From assembly GCF_030540835.1 (NCBI RefSeq), contig NZ_JAUOEK010000068.1, positions 38,448 through 102,447 of the forward strand: 64,000 nt of DNA, read 5' to 3'. The position numbers and the translations under genes are program-made. Positions within the stretch are counted from its first letter, which is position 1. Each line of letters opens with the position of its first letter. Shown here piece by piece: positions 54,218 through 62,054 of this stretch. Source of the stretch: Flavivirga aquimarina. GTDB taxonomy: Bacteria; Bacteroidota; Bacteroidia; Flavobacteriales; Flavobacteriaceae. The notes under the pieces are model-generated. The model made no database searches. It was not told the DNA's origin and was given only the letters and a program-made list of their open reading frames with translations.

Positions 54218-54874
54218 ATGAAATCTAAACTAATCTTATTGCTTCTAATTATATTCCAGCAAATAGCTTGTTCTCAACAAATAGATAAAAATGGTTTGCA
54301 AATATCTGATAAATTACTTTCTTCTATTCAAAAGGATATTGGTAAAAGAAGTGAGCCACTAAATAGAGAAGTCTGGAACTACGATAGTGAAGGAAATGAA
54401 GATAATTATACATTAAATAAAGGTGTAGTATTTAAATTTGTTAAAGAATCCCAAGCATATTCCATTTTTAAGAAATATCATAAAGAAGTAATTGAATCAG
54501 GCAACTATTTATTTCTAACTAATATGGACTTTGATGATTCATATAAGACCTACTATGACATTGTTATTGTTAACTGTTCTAACCAATTTGAACTTATAAA
54601 ACTAATTGGTACTAATGGTGTGAACTATGATGTTTACAATAATGATATAGTAACTCAAATGAAAGAATGGCATAAGGAAGTAGATTTTACCATAGATGTT
54701 GTTGATGTAGCCAGAATTCACGCTTATATGGGTAAATTACCAAAGGATATTAAACAATTTGCTAAAGAAGTTTACAAATTTTGTCCAGATGTAATTGACC
54801 AAGGGTATAGTTCAATAGATAAAATGATTTTGGACTATAAGCAGAATAAATATTTTTGGCTTTGGTGGGATTGA
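54218..54874 (+). CDS. DUF4253 family exported protein
   Basis: The 218-residue protein has a lipoprotein-like signal (LIIFQQIACSQQ). Its C-terminal half matches DUF4253: GTNGVNYDVYNNDIVTQMKE, then KEVYKFCPDVIDQGYSSIDK and the terminal YFWLWWD. The family is often found singly or in toxin-immunity loci; function is not established. It follows the HTH gene closely and converges with the DUF6796-like gene (11-base gap). Confidence 0.82.
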   Translation: MKSKLILLLLIIFQQIACSQQIDKNGLQISDKLLSSIQKDIGKRSEPLNREVWNYDSEGNEDNYTLNKGVVFKFVKESQAYSIFKKYHKEVIESGNYLFLTNMDFDDSYKTYYDIVIVNCSNQFELIKLIGTNGVNYDVYNNDIVTQMKEWHKEVDFTIDVVDVARIHAYMGKLPKDIKQFAKEVYKFCPDVIDQGYSSIDKMILDYKQNKYFWLWWD

Positions 54875-54885
54875 AATTCTATCTT

Positions 54886-55584
54886 TTAAAAGGTAATATC
54901 TTCAATAGAAAGGTATTCGAACTTAACTTTAAGCGAGTTATTTATATAATTTATAAATTTCAAGTCATTTGGTTTAGCTTTAGGTTTACCGCAAATAACA
55001 ATCTTCTTTTTTAAGCCTTTATAGTTATCGAATGTTTGTTCCTCATGATAAACATAGCTTAGTAATTGCCCTAAACCTTTCTTTATACAATCTTCTGATG
55101 AGTATGATGTTCTCTTTTTCCAAACCTGAGTTATAAACACAAATGATAAAATCGCAAAAATAGGATATACAAATAGCCTCATTATATTATTTGTTTCTAA
55201 AGCAAGAGAAATTGTTGATTTCATATCTAGATTATACTCAGTTGCTAGTTTTGCAGAAGTGGCAATAGCTATAAATGCTCCATGAACAATACCAAAAGCA
55301 ATTAATATACTTGCGAAACTAGCCATAACAATATTTTTTGAAATTGTATTTGTTGGTTTGAATGCATAATACACCTGACCCATTCCAATTATATAAAACC
55401 AAGTTCCGAACAAAGCAGAAACTCCACTAGTTATAATTCTAAGGTCTGAAGCATTACCCATATTTTGATTTAAACTTGTGTTAATTGGGTCGTAATATAA
55501 AAGCATATCTCCTGCAAATAAAATTAAACCACCTAGTATACCTGATAGCCCCATAACTCTTACCCAAAAGTGATTTATATTCAT
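54886..55584 (-). CDS. DUF6796-like membrane protein with a foreign C-terminus (possible fusion)
   Basis: Residues 1 to about 155 form a membrane protein of the DUF6796 type (MGLSGILGGLILFAGDMLLY, ALFGTWFYIIGMGQVYYAF, and more helices). From about residue 165 the sequence changes character. It becomes soluble, with CIKKGLGQLLSYVYHEEQ, LKKKIVICGKPKAKPND, and a final short strand. That is the kind of C-terminal block seen in restriction-endonuclease-like proteins (GQLLEY ... IVG ... D), from memory. A deletion joining two genes would explain this. Confidence 0.65.
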   Translation of the reverse strand: MNINHFWVRVMGLSGILGGLILFAGDMLLYYDPINTSLNQNMGNASDLRIITSGVSALFGTWFYIIGMGQVYYAFKPTNTISKNIVMASFASILIAFGIVHGAFIAIATSAKLATEYNLDMKSTISLALETNNIMRLFVYPIFAILSFVFITQVWKKRTSYSSEDCIKKGLGQLLSYVYHEEQTFDNYKGLKKKIVICGKPKAKPNDLKFINYINNSLKVKFEYLSIEDITF

Positions 55585-55615
55585 TTTTAGCTCTGTTATT
55601 TATTAAACAAAACGT

Positions 55616-56287
55616 TTATTGTTTATTTGACCTCAAATATTCATGCTTAACCAAATCATCTTTGTCCATTATTTGAATTTTTTCGGTGTCTTTTAAAACG
55701 AAATTTTTATCAGTTATTTCAAGAACATCGTTGTAATAATGGTCAGTCAAAATTATACCTTTCGATTCTTTTAGTTTTATTAACAAACTCTTAATTGTAT
55801 CTTTATAAATTGGTTCAATCATTGAAAAGGGCTCATCTAGCATTAAGAATGGATGGTTTAGGTTTCCTATAATCAGTAACTCAAGATAGCGTAATTGCCC
55901 TAGAGATAGTTTCCCTACTTTTATTTTTTCAAAACTTGATACTTGTGGAGAATAGAAAATTTTGTCTTGGTCGTCTCCATTTGGAAAGAATAAAGGAATT
56001 ATTGTTCTTACTTTCTGTTCTTTTGGTAAGAAAGTATTTTGAGGTAGATATGCTATCTTTTTTGAAGGAATAACATTTTTTTGAGGAATCGTTTCTGAGT
56101 TTATTTTTATAATAATGGAATCCGCTTTTACTGTTCCAAATATTAGTTTTAATAAAGTTGATTTTCCAGTTCCATTGCGACCAAAAACCCCAATTATTTC
56201 GCCAGTTTTACATTCAAGACTAATGTTTTTTAAAATGGATTTCTTTCCGTAAGACTTGTTAAGGTTGGTTACTTTTAATAAATCCAT
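55616..56287 (-). CDS. ABC transporter ATP-binding protein
   Basis: The 223-residue protein has Walker A GVFGRNGTGKSTLLKLIFG, a signature LSLGQLRYLELLIIGN (altered LSGGQ: LSLGQ) and Walker B FLMLDEPFSMIEP. The His switch is in LTDHYYND. It forms a pair with the small membrane protein directly upstream (stop and start abut). The substrate is unknown. Confidence 0.9.
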   Translation of the reverse strand: MDLLKVTNLNKSYGKKSILKNISLECKTGEIIGVFGRNGTGKSTLLKLIFGTVKADSIIIKINSETIPQKNVIPSKKIAYLPQNTFLPKEQKVRTIIPLFFPNGDDQDKIFYSPQVSSFEKIKVGKLSLGQLRYLELLIIGNLNHPFLMLDEPFSMIEPIYKDTIKSLLIKLKESKGIILTDHYYNDVLEITDKNFVLKDTEKIQIMDKDDLVKHEYLRSNKQ

Positions 56288-56569
56288 CTATTTGAATATT
56301 ATATAAATTAGAAATATTAAAGAAGAAATAGTCAGATTTAGAAACCACACTTTTTTTATTAGATTGGTTTTTGTAAACCCAAGATTATAATATGCATAGT
56401 ATTCATTTTTTCTGAAAGTTTGAAAGCCTAAATAACCTATTAAAATTCCAAATGAAGAAAAGATAACTATACTCCAAAAAATACCAGATGTAAAACCGAA
56501 AACCAAAGAAAAAGGAATGTTGAACATATTAATATCCAAAAAGTATTTCCAAATAGCTTTATTATACAT
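56288..56569 (-). CDS. Small membrane protein, partner of the ABC ATPase
   Basis: The 93-residue protein has two or three hydrophobic helices (IPFSLVFGFTSGIFWSIVIF; LISSLIFLIYIIFK type ends). It directly abuts the ATPase gene. It may be a minimal permease, or the C-terminal part of a longer, truncated one; two helices are few for a permease. Confidence 0.65.
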   Translation of the reverse strand: MYNKAIWKYFLDINMFNIPFSLVFGFTSGIFWSIVIFSSFGILIGYLGFQTFRKNEYYAYYNLGFTKTNLIKKVWFLNLTISSLIFLIYIIFK

Positions 56570-56682
56570 TCTTTGTAATAAATTTCATTTTGGTTACGGG
56601 TTTTATATTGTGACTAATAATGGAATAAATAACTTGTTGTTTGTTTTTAATATATATACATCAAAAAGTGTCTTTATTTAAG

Positions 56683-56831
56683 ACTTTTTAAAGATAGTTC
56701 CCATAAGTAAATAATCATAATTATCTAGAATAATAAATTAAAAAGGTGGTGGGTTTTTGCACTTAAATGCAACATAGCTATATGTTTCAAAATGTTTGTA
56801 AACTCTTGCAAACACTATAAATAAAGACAAT
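56683..56831 (+). repeat. Left copy of the tRNA-Ala upstream region
   Basis: This stretch matches 61393-61576. Shared segments include CTTTTTAAAGATA, AAATAATCATAATTAT, AAAAAGGTGGTGGGTTTT and TTTGTAAACTCTTGCAAACA. The last 30 or so bases are nearly identical. The right copy has an insertion of about 40 bases in the middle. The duplication continues into the tRNA. Confidence 0.8.
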
Positions 56832-56905
56832 GGGGATATAGTTCATTTGGCTAGAACGATTGATTAACAGCAAATTACGGACAAATATTCAATCTCTTGT
56901 ATCCC
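56832..56905 (+). pseudogene. Decayed copy of tRNA-Ala
   Basis: GGGGATATAGTTCATTTGGC resembles the start of the real tRNA-Ala at 61577 (three differences in 20). The anticodon region, D-stem pairing and T-arm are then lost by substitution (GATTGATTAACAGC, then no TTCGAAT loop). It is not a functional tRNA. Confidence 0.75.
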
Positions 56906-57012
56906 TTATATAAATGACTCTCAGAAGTTAATGTAATTAATATTTGATGGTGGTAGTGTTTTTAATGCTACAAGTTTTTATTTAAATAGTTGTTTATAAC
57001 AATATAGGGTGC
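56906..57012. other. Non-coding stretch after the tRNA-Ala pseudogene
   Basis: No gene is seen. The region leads to the 3' end of the response-regulator gene. There is no clear terminator. Confidence 0.4.
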
Positions 57013-57693
57013 TTATTCTAAATTCAATCGACTAAATAACAACTCCTTATATCGATTCCCTATAGGTAGTTTATAAGAATCTATATAAACATGATTATTT
57101 TCAATTTTGTTAATATTATTAATATTTAAAAGGTAAGATTGATGTATTCTCACAAATTCTGAAGTTGGTAATTTTGCAATAATTTCTTGAAAAGTCATCC
57201 TAGGAGAAAACACTTTTTCTCTGGTTGTAATATCTAAATAATTACCAGAGCCCTTTATAAATAATATATTTTCAAATTCAATTTTTATGTTTTTGAATCC
57301 ATCTTTAATAAAAAAGAAAGTATTCATCTGTTTTTGAGAAGATATGCGTTGTTGAACTTTTTGGATAGCCACTTGAAATCTATCAAATTCAAACGGTTTC
57401 AACAAATAGTCAATGGCGTTGAAATCGTAGCTATCGATAGCAAATTCAGTATAAGCCGTTGTAAAAATAATATAAGGCTTTAACTGTAGTTTTTCTAGCA
57501 TTTCTAAACCTGACATCTGAGGCATATTGACATCTATAAAAATTAAGTCTACGGGATTTTGTTTTAAAAATTGCAATGCATCTTTGGCATTATAAAAATA
57601 AGATACAAGCTCTAAATTATCAATCTTGGATATATGATGTTGAATAACATGTATCGCTTTCGGTTCGTCATCTATTGCTACGGTTTTTATCAT
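57013..57693 (-). CDS. LytTR-family response regulator
   Basis: The 226-residue protein has a receiver domain (phospho-acceptor Asp54 in LIFIDVNMPQMSG; AIDYLLKPFEFDRF) and a C-terminal LytTR DNA-binding domain (from about 125; LFIKGSGNYLDITTREKVF, FVRIHQSYLLNINNI). It overlaps the histidine kinase gene by 4 bases, so the two form a two-component system. Confidence 0.95.
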   Translation of the reverse strand: MIKTVAIDDEPKAIHVIQHHISKIDNLELVSYFYNAKDALQFLKQNPVDLIFIDVNMPQMSGLEMLEKLQLKPYIIFTTAYTEFAIDSYDFNAIDYLLKPFEFDRFQVAIQKVQQRISSQKQMNTFFFIKDGFKNIKIEFENILFIKGSGNYLDITTREKVFSPRMTFQEIIAKLPTSEFVRIHQSYLLNINNINKIENNHVYIDSYKLPIGNRYKELLFSRLNLE

Positions 57694-59132
57694 AATCTTT
57701 TAACTGTAATTCTTATTTTTATAGAAAAAATATTGTCTTCTTTTTTTACTTCAAAAGTATGATTATTAGGATAAACTAATTCCAACCTTTGTTTTGCATT
57801 TTTAATCCCTATACCAAAACCTTGTTCTTTATAATGGGGTTTAAAAGAATTGTTATAACTATTGATGCACTCAAAGTTGATAGTATTTTGAGTACAAATA
57901 ACAGATATTTTTAAATTTGATATTTTTGAAGGATTAATACCGTATTTAAATGCATTTTCTACAAAAGGAATTAATAAACCCGGGCTAATATGATGATTTT
58001 CAATATTCTTGAAACAAGTTTTTATTTCTGGTTCTAATACACACCGTAATTTTTGAATGAGAATATAATCCTGTACATATTTTATTTCCTTTTCTAAAGG
58101 AATAAAACCTTTATTGATATCCTCTTGCATGTACCTAATCAGGTTTGCTAATTTGGCCGTACTTTCTGCTGTTTTTGAAGCACCTTCTTCTAAAGCAGTT
58201 GAGTATAATGTATTTAATGTATTGAATAGGAAATGTGGGTTAACTTGCGACTTTAGTAAATGTAATTCCAATTCTTTAGCATCTAATTTTCGAATGAATA
58301 CTTTTTCTTTCGTTAATAATTTTAAGCGATAAAAACCATATACATAAGACAACAAATACACTAAACACAATACACCAAATAGATTAAATGTTAGATATAA
58401 AAGATTATCTAGCCTAAAAAAATTAGATATTTTTTCAAAAAACACGCTAACCATTATAACAAAATAAAAGGTCGAAAGAATTAGTAATAATTTTCTATGT
58501 TTTCTTTTGTTTTTTTCTGTTATAAGTATTGGGGTTATGTAAAAAGCATTGGCGTAGAATACCACAAATAATATAGTAAGCAAGAAGGAAGCAAAGCCAT
58601 TGTCCATTGTGGCTGAAACCAAATAAAGTAAAACGACTATAACCATATTTATGAAAAATTCAAGAAATCTCATTCTTATTTTTTTGCTTAACATTATAGC
58701 AGAATATGCATAGGACAATAAACTCGCAACCGCCAATGGGATTATAGAGATAATTAATAGTTTCGTTAACTCACTTATTGTGAAAAGCTTTTGAAAGTTT
58801 ATATCAAAAACATAAGAAGAGTCAGGACTGATTTTTGCATTATATGTCCAGAAACATAGCATTAAAGCCAGATAGGTTAAAATACAGAAAACGATAAATC
58901 TTTTATATTTTTTTCTATCATTCTCTAAAGTTAAAATCGGTAAAAAAACCAAGTTATGTATGTAGAATATTGCAGCTCCAGATAAAATCATATAGGCTAT
59001 TACACGATGTGTCTTATCATAATAAAAAGGGAAATTGGGATTGATATTAATTAGTAAGCTAGTGAACAGTAACAAAAATAAAAGGTTTACTGCTATTTTT
59101 TTAGGACTGATATCTATGGTTTTTATTGTCAT
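57690..59132 (-). CDS. LytS-type sensor histidine kinase
   Basis: The 480-residue protein has about 8 membrane helices in the first 275 residues, then a coiled segment and the His_kinase (LytS/YehU) domain with the phospho-acceptor in SQVNPHFLFNTLNTLYSTA. The ATP-binding part has PFVENAFKYGINPSK and GFGIGIKNAKQRLELVY. It pairs with the LytTR regulator, which starts in its last codons, and follows two redoxin-like genes by 9 bases. Confidence 0.93.
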   Translation of the reverse strand: MTIKTIDISPKKIAVNLLFLLLFTSLLININPNFPFYYDKTHRVIAYMILSGAAIFYIHNLVFLPILTLENDRKKYKRFIVFCILTYLALMLCFWTYNAKISPDSSYVFDINFQKLFTISELTKLLIISIIPLAVASLLSYAYSAIMLSKKIRMRFLEFFINMVIVVLLYLVSATMDNGFASFLLTILFVVFYANAFYITPILITEKNKRKHRKLLLILSTFYFVIMVSVFFEKISNFFRLDNLLYLTFNLFGVLCLVYLLSYVYGFYRLKLLTKEKVFIRKLDAKELELHLLKSQVNPHFLFNTLNTLYSTALEEGASKTAESTAKLANLIRYMQEDINKGFIPLEKEIKYVQDYILIQKLRCVLEPEIKTCFKNIENHHISPGLLIPFVENAFKYGINPSKISNLKISVICTQNTINFECINSYNNSFKPHYKEQGFGIGIKNAKQRLELVYPNNHTFEVKKEDNIFSIKIRITVKRL

Positions 59133-59141
59133 TTAAAAAAA

Positions 59142-59804
59142 TTATAGTGCTAAAAGAGAATCTATCTCTCTATATAGTTTTTCTTTATTAAAACTTGGGC
59201 TAGGCGCATTATCATTTACAATTTTTCCATTTTTACTTACAAGAAGGTTATAATGTAGGTACGACGGGATTCCCTTTTCCTTTTCTATGTCATGCCTCAT
59301 TTTTAGATAAGCTTTTGAATTCATCATTACGTGGCAGCCTTTTACCTTATATTTTTTAATAATAGCTTTCCACTTTCTAATATCATCTTCTTGTGTATTG
59401 GTATCACTATCTGGAAAATCTATAAAAACAAGAACTACCTCTTGATTACTATAATGTTCTTTTAATTCTGATAATCGTTGTAATTGAAAATAGTAAGGTT
59501 GACTTTTTGAATGAATTATTTGTTTTTCACCGTTGTCTCGAACTATAATTTTATTAGCTTTATTATCATTATAATTAGGTCTAAGGATTTCAGCTTCTAG
59601 GGGCTCCCCAATACGAACATAAAGTACTTTGTTTTTAAACTCTGGTCTATGTATTACTTGTTCTATTGAAGTAAACTCTTTAGGATCTTCAATTAGAATT
59701 ACACCATCTTCTCCCGTATAAGAAAGCTCATAAGGATAGGTTAAAGCATAACCTATAAGAGTGAAACTTAATACGATTCCTAGTATTTTTAATAGATAGT
59801 TCAT
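59142..59804 (-). CDS. Membrane-anchored thioredoxin-fold protein without CxxC
   Basis: The 220-residue protein has an N-terminal anchor helix (LLKILGIVLSFTLIGYAL) and an outline of a TlpA/AhpC-type redoxin: FKNKVLYVRIGEPLEAEILR where WxxWCxxC is expected, VVLVFIDFPDSD, then KGIPSYLHYNLLVSKNGKIV with the cis-Pro strand. The catalytic Cys pair is absent. It lies between the DUF4369-like gene and the sensor kinase in one operon and may act as a non-catalytic partner or sensor. Confidence 0.7.
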   Translation of the reverse strand: MNYLLKILGIVLSFTLIGYALTYPYELSYTGEDGVILIEDPKEFTSIEQVIHRPEFKNKVLYVRIGEPLEAEILRPNYNDNKANKIIVRDNGEKQIIHSKSQPYYFQLQRLSELKEHYSNQEVVLVFIDFPDSDTNTQEDDIRKWKAIIKKYKVKGCHVMMNSKAYLKMRHDIEKEKGIPSYLHYNLLVSKNGKIVNDNAPSPSFNKEKLYREIDSLLAL

Positions 59805-59817
59805 TTACTAAAACACT

Positions 59818-60981
59818 CTATAAATTATATTTAACCATCAACTTATCATTCAATTCTCCATTGGGATATTTAGTGATTGTTTTAGTAATAAGTTCCTCTA
59901 CCGCCTCTTCACTTTTAATAACTTTCATAAGTTTTTCCCTATTAGTTTGTAACAAGTTGTTAGCTAAATAATAGTAAACTGATGCCTTAGGTAAATTTCG
60001 AATAGCGATTCTAATTTTATGAAAACCAAAACCATCATTAAGTATTAGTTTTTTGTTTTTTTCACTAAGTTTAAAATTTAAATACATTTCGATAAAATTA
60101 TTAAACTCTTCACTTACCATGATTGTTTTGTTAACTTTAGTTTTATCGAAGCTTAAAACATCCAATATATCTTTAGGAATACCTTTAGAAAAGAAGGTAT
60201 CCATTTCATTGTTTTTGTCTAGCATTAAAAATCTTAAGAACTGATACTTCGCCCCAAACTCTATTTCTGCTTTAATATAATTATAAAATGTTAGAGAGAG
60301 TCTTTCTTTTTTTGCTTCTAAATCGTTTAAAAGTTTTTGCGTTATCTTTTGGTATCCTAGAATTGCGTTGTCTAACGGCATGTCCTTATAAATTTCTAAT
60401 CGTCTATCTACCATTTTATCCAATTCAAAAGATTTTTGATAATATTCATTTTGAAAGATGTCGCCCCCTTTAAAATTAATGCTCATTTGAGAATCATTTA
60501 TTATAGTATTCTTTTTAGAGACTTTGGCACCTATTTTTATATGCTTTTCTACGTCTTCTGGTTTTAATGTTGTTAAAGATGTATTATATGTTAAATCAAT
60601 TTCTAGTGTTTTGTTTGGCTCAATTAATAGTGTGACTTTCCCGTAAGTATAAAATTTTACACATTGTCTTATATAATAATCTTCCGTCAGATTATTATAT
60701 AATAATTCTTCTTTATTAAAATTAGCTAGTTCCTTTGTTGCAAAAATTTGAACGACAAAAGGAGCTTTAATATCTTCAAAATCAAAACTAAATGTGCCTT
60801 TTTTAGAAATTATTTTAGCGTATAATTCACTTGAGTGCGGTGAATGAAATGGCATTGTTTGTAAATAAGTGGAGTCCGTTGGCCAATCTTTAACTTGACC
60901 TTTAATTATTGTTTTGTTTGTTTGAGCATTGCATATATATCCTAATAGCAAAACACCTAAAATAACTTGATATGATTTCAT
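59818..60981 (-). CDS. Exported DUF4369-like protein, detached from its redoxin domain
   Basis: The 387-residue protein has a signal peptide (VILGVLLLGYICNAQ) and a beta-rich N-terminal part (IIKGQVKDWPTDSTYLQTM, FSFDFEDIKAPFVVQIFAT) followed by a helical region. It resembles the N-terminal portion of TlpA-type proteins that normally end in a thioredoxin domain. Here no CxxC domain follows. The next gene (59142) supplies a thioredoxin fold separately. First gene of the four-gene operon. Confidence 0.65.
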   Translation of the reverse strand: MKSYQVILGVLLLGYICNAQTNKTIIKGQVKDWPTDSTYLQTMPFHSPHSSELYAKIISKKGTFSFDFEDIKAPFVVQIFATKELANFNKEELLYNNLTEDYYIRQCVKFYTYGKVTLLIEPNKTLEIDLTYNTSLTTLKPEDVEKHIKIGAKVSKKNTIINDSQMSINFKGGDIFQNEYYQKSFELDKMVDRRLEIYKDMPLDNAILGYQKITQKLLNDLEAKKERLSLTFYNYIKAEIEFGAKYQFLRFLMLDKNNEMDTFFSKGIPKDILDVLSFDKTKVNKTIMVSEEFNNFIEMYLNFKLSEKNKKLILNDGFGFHKIRIAIRNLPKASVYYYLANNLLQTNREKLMKVIKSEEAVEELITKTITKYPNGELNDKLMVKYNL

Positions 60982-61114
60982 TTATAAAATATTTAGTAAT
61001 TATTTTATAAAACTACTACTAGTTAAAATTGCATTAAAAAAAATGTGACAATTATGGGGATTGGTGGTATGAATGTGCCTTTTTAAGGTAAACTCTAGTT
61101 TCTTAGTCTGATTT

Positions 61115-61386
61115 TTACTCAAAAATATTCATAGTCAAACCTTTAGACACAACCTCAACATAATGCTTGTTTAATACTCTCATGCTTCCATGAGAACTTA
61201 ACTCAATCATATCATCACTACAGACTTGTTTAAATATGACAAATAAGTTTTTCTCAGAACCCTAAACTTTCTTGGCTTTTGTTCAGGAAATACTTGTTTA
61301 TAATAATGACTAAAGCCCTTAGATAAAACTTTATGGTTGTATGTTTTACTTTTCTGTTGGATTAAAGAATAAACAAATAAGTGCGC
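61115..61386 (-). pseudogene. Decayed 3' end of a tyrosine recombinase (integrase) gene
   Basis: On the minus strand the frame from 61386 reads TYNHKVLSKGFSHYYKQVFP and FRVLRKTYLSYLNKSV. After a one-base shift near 61212-61222 it reads DDMIELSSHGSMRVLNKHYV and VVSKGLTMNIFE to a stop at 61115. The LRKT Arg, the SHGS His and the HY Tyr match the last three catalytic positions of the tyrosine-recombinase family. Further frames with stops lie upstream (VLDKRTYLF). The 5' two-thirds are missing. It sits about 190 bases from tRNA-Ala. Confidence 0.7.
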
Positions 61387-61392
61387 TTATCT

Positions 61393-61576
61393 AATACTTT
61401 TTAAAGATACCTCCTATAGACAAATAATCATAATTATTTTAAAAAGGTGGTGGGTTTTCGTGGTGGGTTTTTGCACCAAAATGTATACATTTGCATCAAA
61501 ATGCAGGTGAATGCAGCATAGCTTAAATGTTGTGAAATATTTGTAAACTCTTGCAAACACTGTAAATAAAGAGAAA
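61393..61576 (+). repeat. Right copy of the tRNA-Ala upstream region
   Basis: This is the counterpart of 56683-56831 and leads directly into the functional tRNA-Ala. It contains an extra GTGGTGGGTTTTTGCACC repeat of the preceding GGTGGTGGGTTTT, which itself suggests small tandem slippage. Confidence 0.8.
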
Positions 61577-61650
61577 GGGGATGTAGCTCAGTTGGCTAGA
61601 GCGCTTGACTGGCAGTCAAGAGGTCGTCGGTTCGAATCCGATCTTCTCCA
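61577..61650 (+). tRNA. tRNA-Ala (anticodon GGC)
   Basis: The acceptor stem GGGGATG/CTTCTCC carries the G3-U70 identity pair of tRNA-Ala. The anticodon stem is CTTGA/TCAAG with loop CTGGCAG (anticodon GGC at 61611-61613). The T arm is GTCGG-TTCGAAT-CCGAT, and the discriminator is A. One mismatch (T6-T67) lies in the acceptor stem. No CCA is encoded. Confidence 0.95.
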
Positions 61651-61660
61651 CAGTGATAAC

Positions 61661-61696
61661 AAGGCTTTAGAAGATTTTATCTTTTAAAGCTTTTTT
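61661..61696 (+). terminator. Rho-independent terminator of tRNA-Ala
   Basis: AAGGCTTTAGAAGAT pairs with ATCTTTTAAAGC and the following T-run, giving a long stem with a 3-base loop and TTTTTT. Confidence 0.85.
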
Positions 61697-62054
61697 GATT
61701 TGATATGAATTGACTTTATTTAGTTGTAAAACTTATTTATTCCAGTTAGTAAAAGTTTATAAACTTCAATTTTACAAGACCGTATACCATCTATCTATAA
61801 CAAGCTCAATTTTAAAATCTAACATTTATCAAAATTCTTGTGAAATTCCTTGAGTAGTATCTAATGGTACACCCGATAAGGCTTAAGGCTAATACGAAAC
61901 TAATAATTGTTTTTTCCATTTTATTTGTAGGTATGGTATTTATAATATTATCAACTACTGCTTTAGATAAAAAAACTAACTGAAAGCAATAGTTTTAAAG
62001 ACATTATACATTAACATATGTCTTTATTTTTTTAGAAATAGACAGCGTATTCAT
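61697..62054. other. Intergenic region with a remnant of a lipoprotein gene start
   Basis: Between the terminator and the TlpA-type gene I see no intact gene. A minus-strand ATG at 61919-61917 encodes 35 residues starting MEKTIISFVLALSLIGC. This is nearly the signal peptide of the adjacent gene at 62055 (MKKTILSLALVLSLIAC). It reads on into unrelated sequence to a stop at 61812, so it looks like the remnant of a duplicated gene start. Confidence 0.5.
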
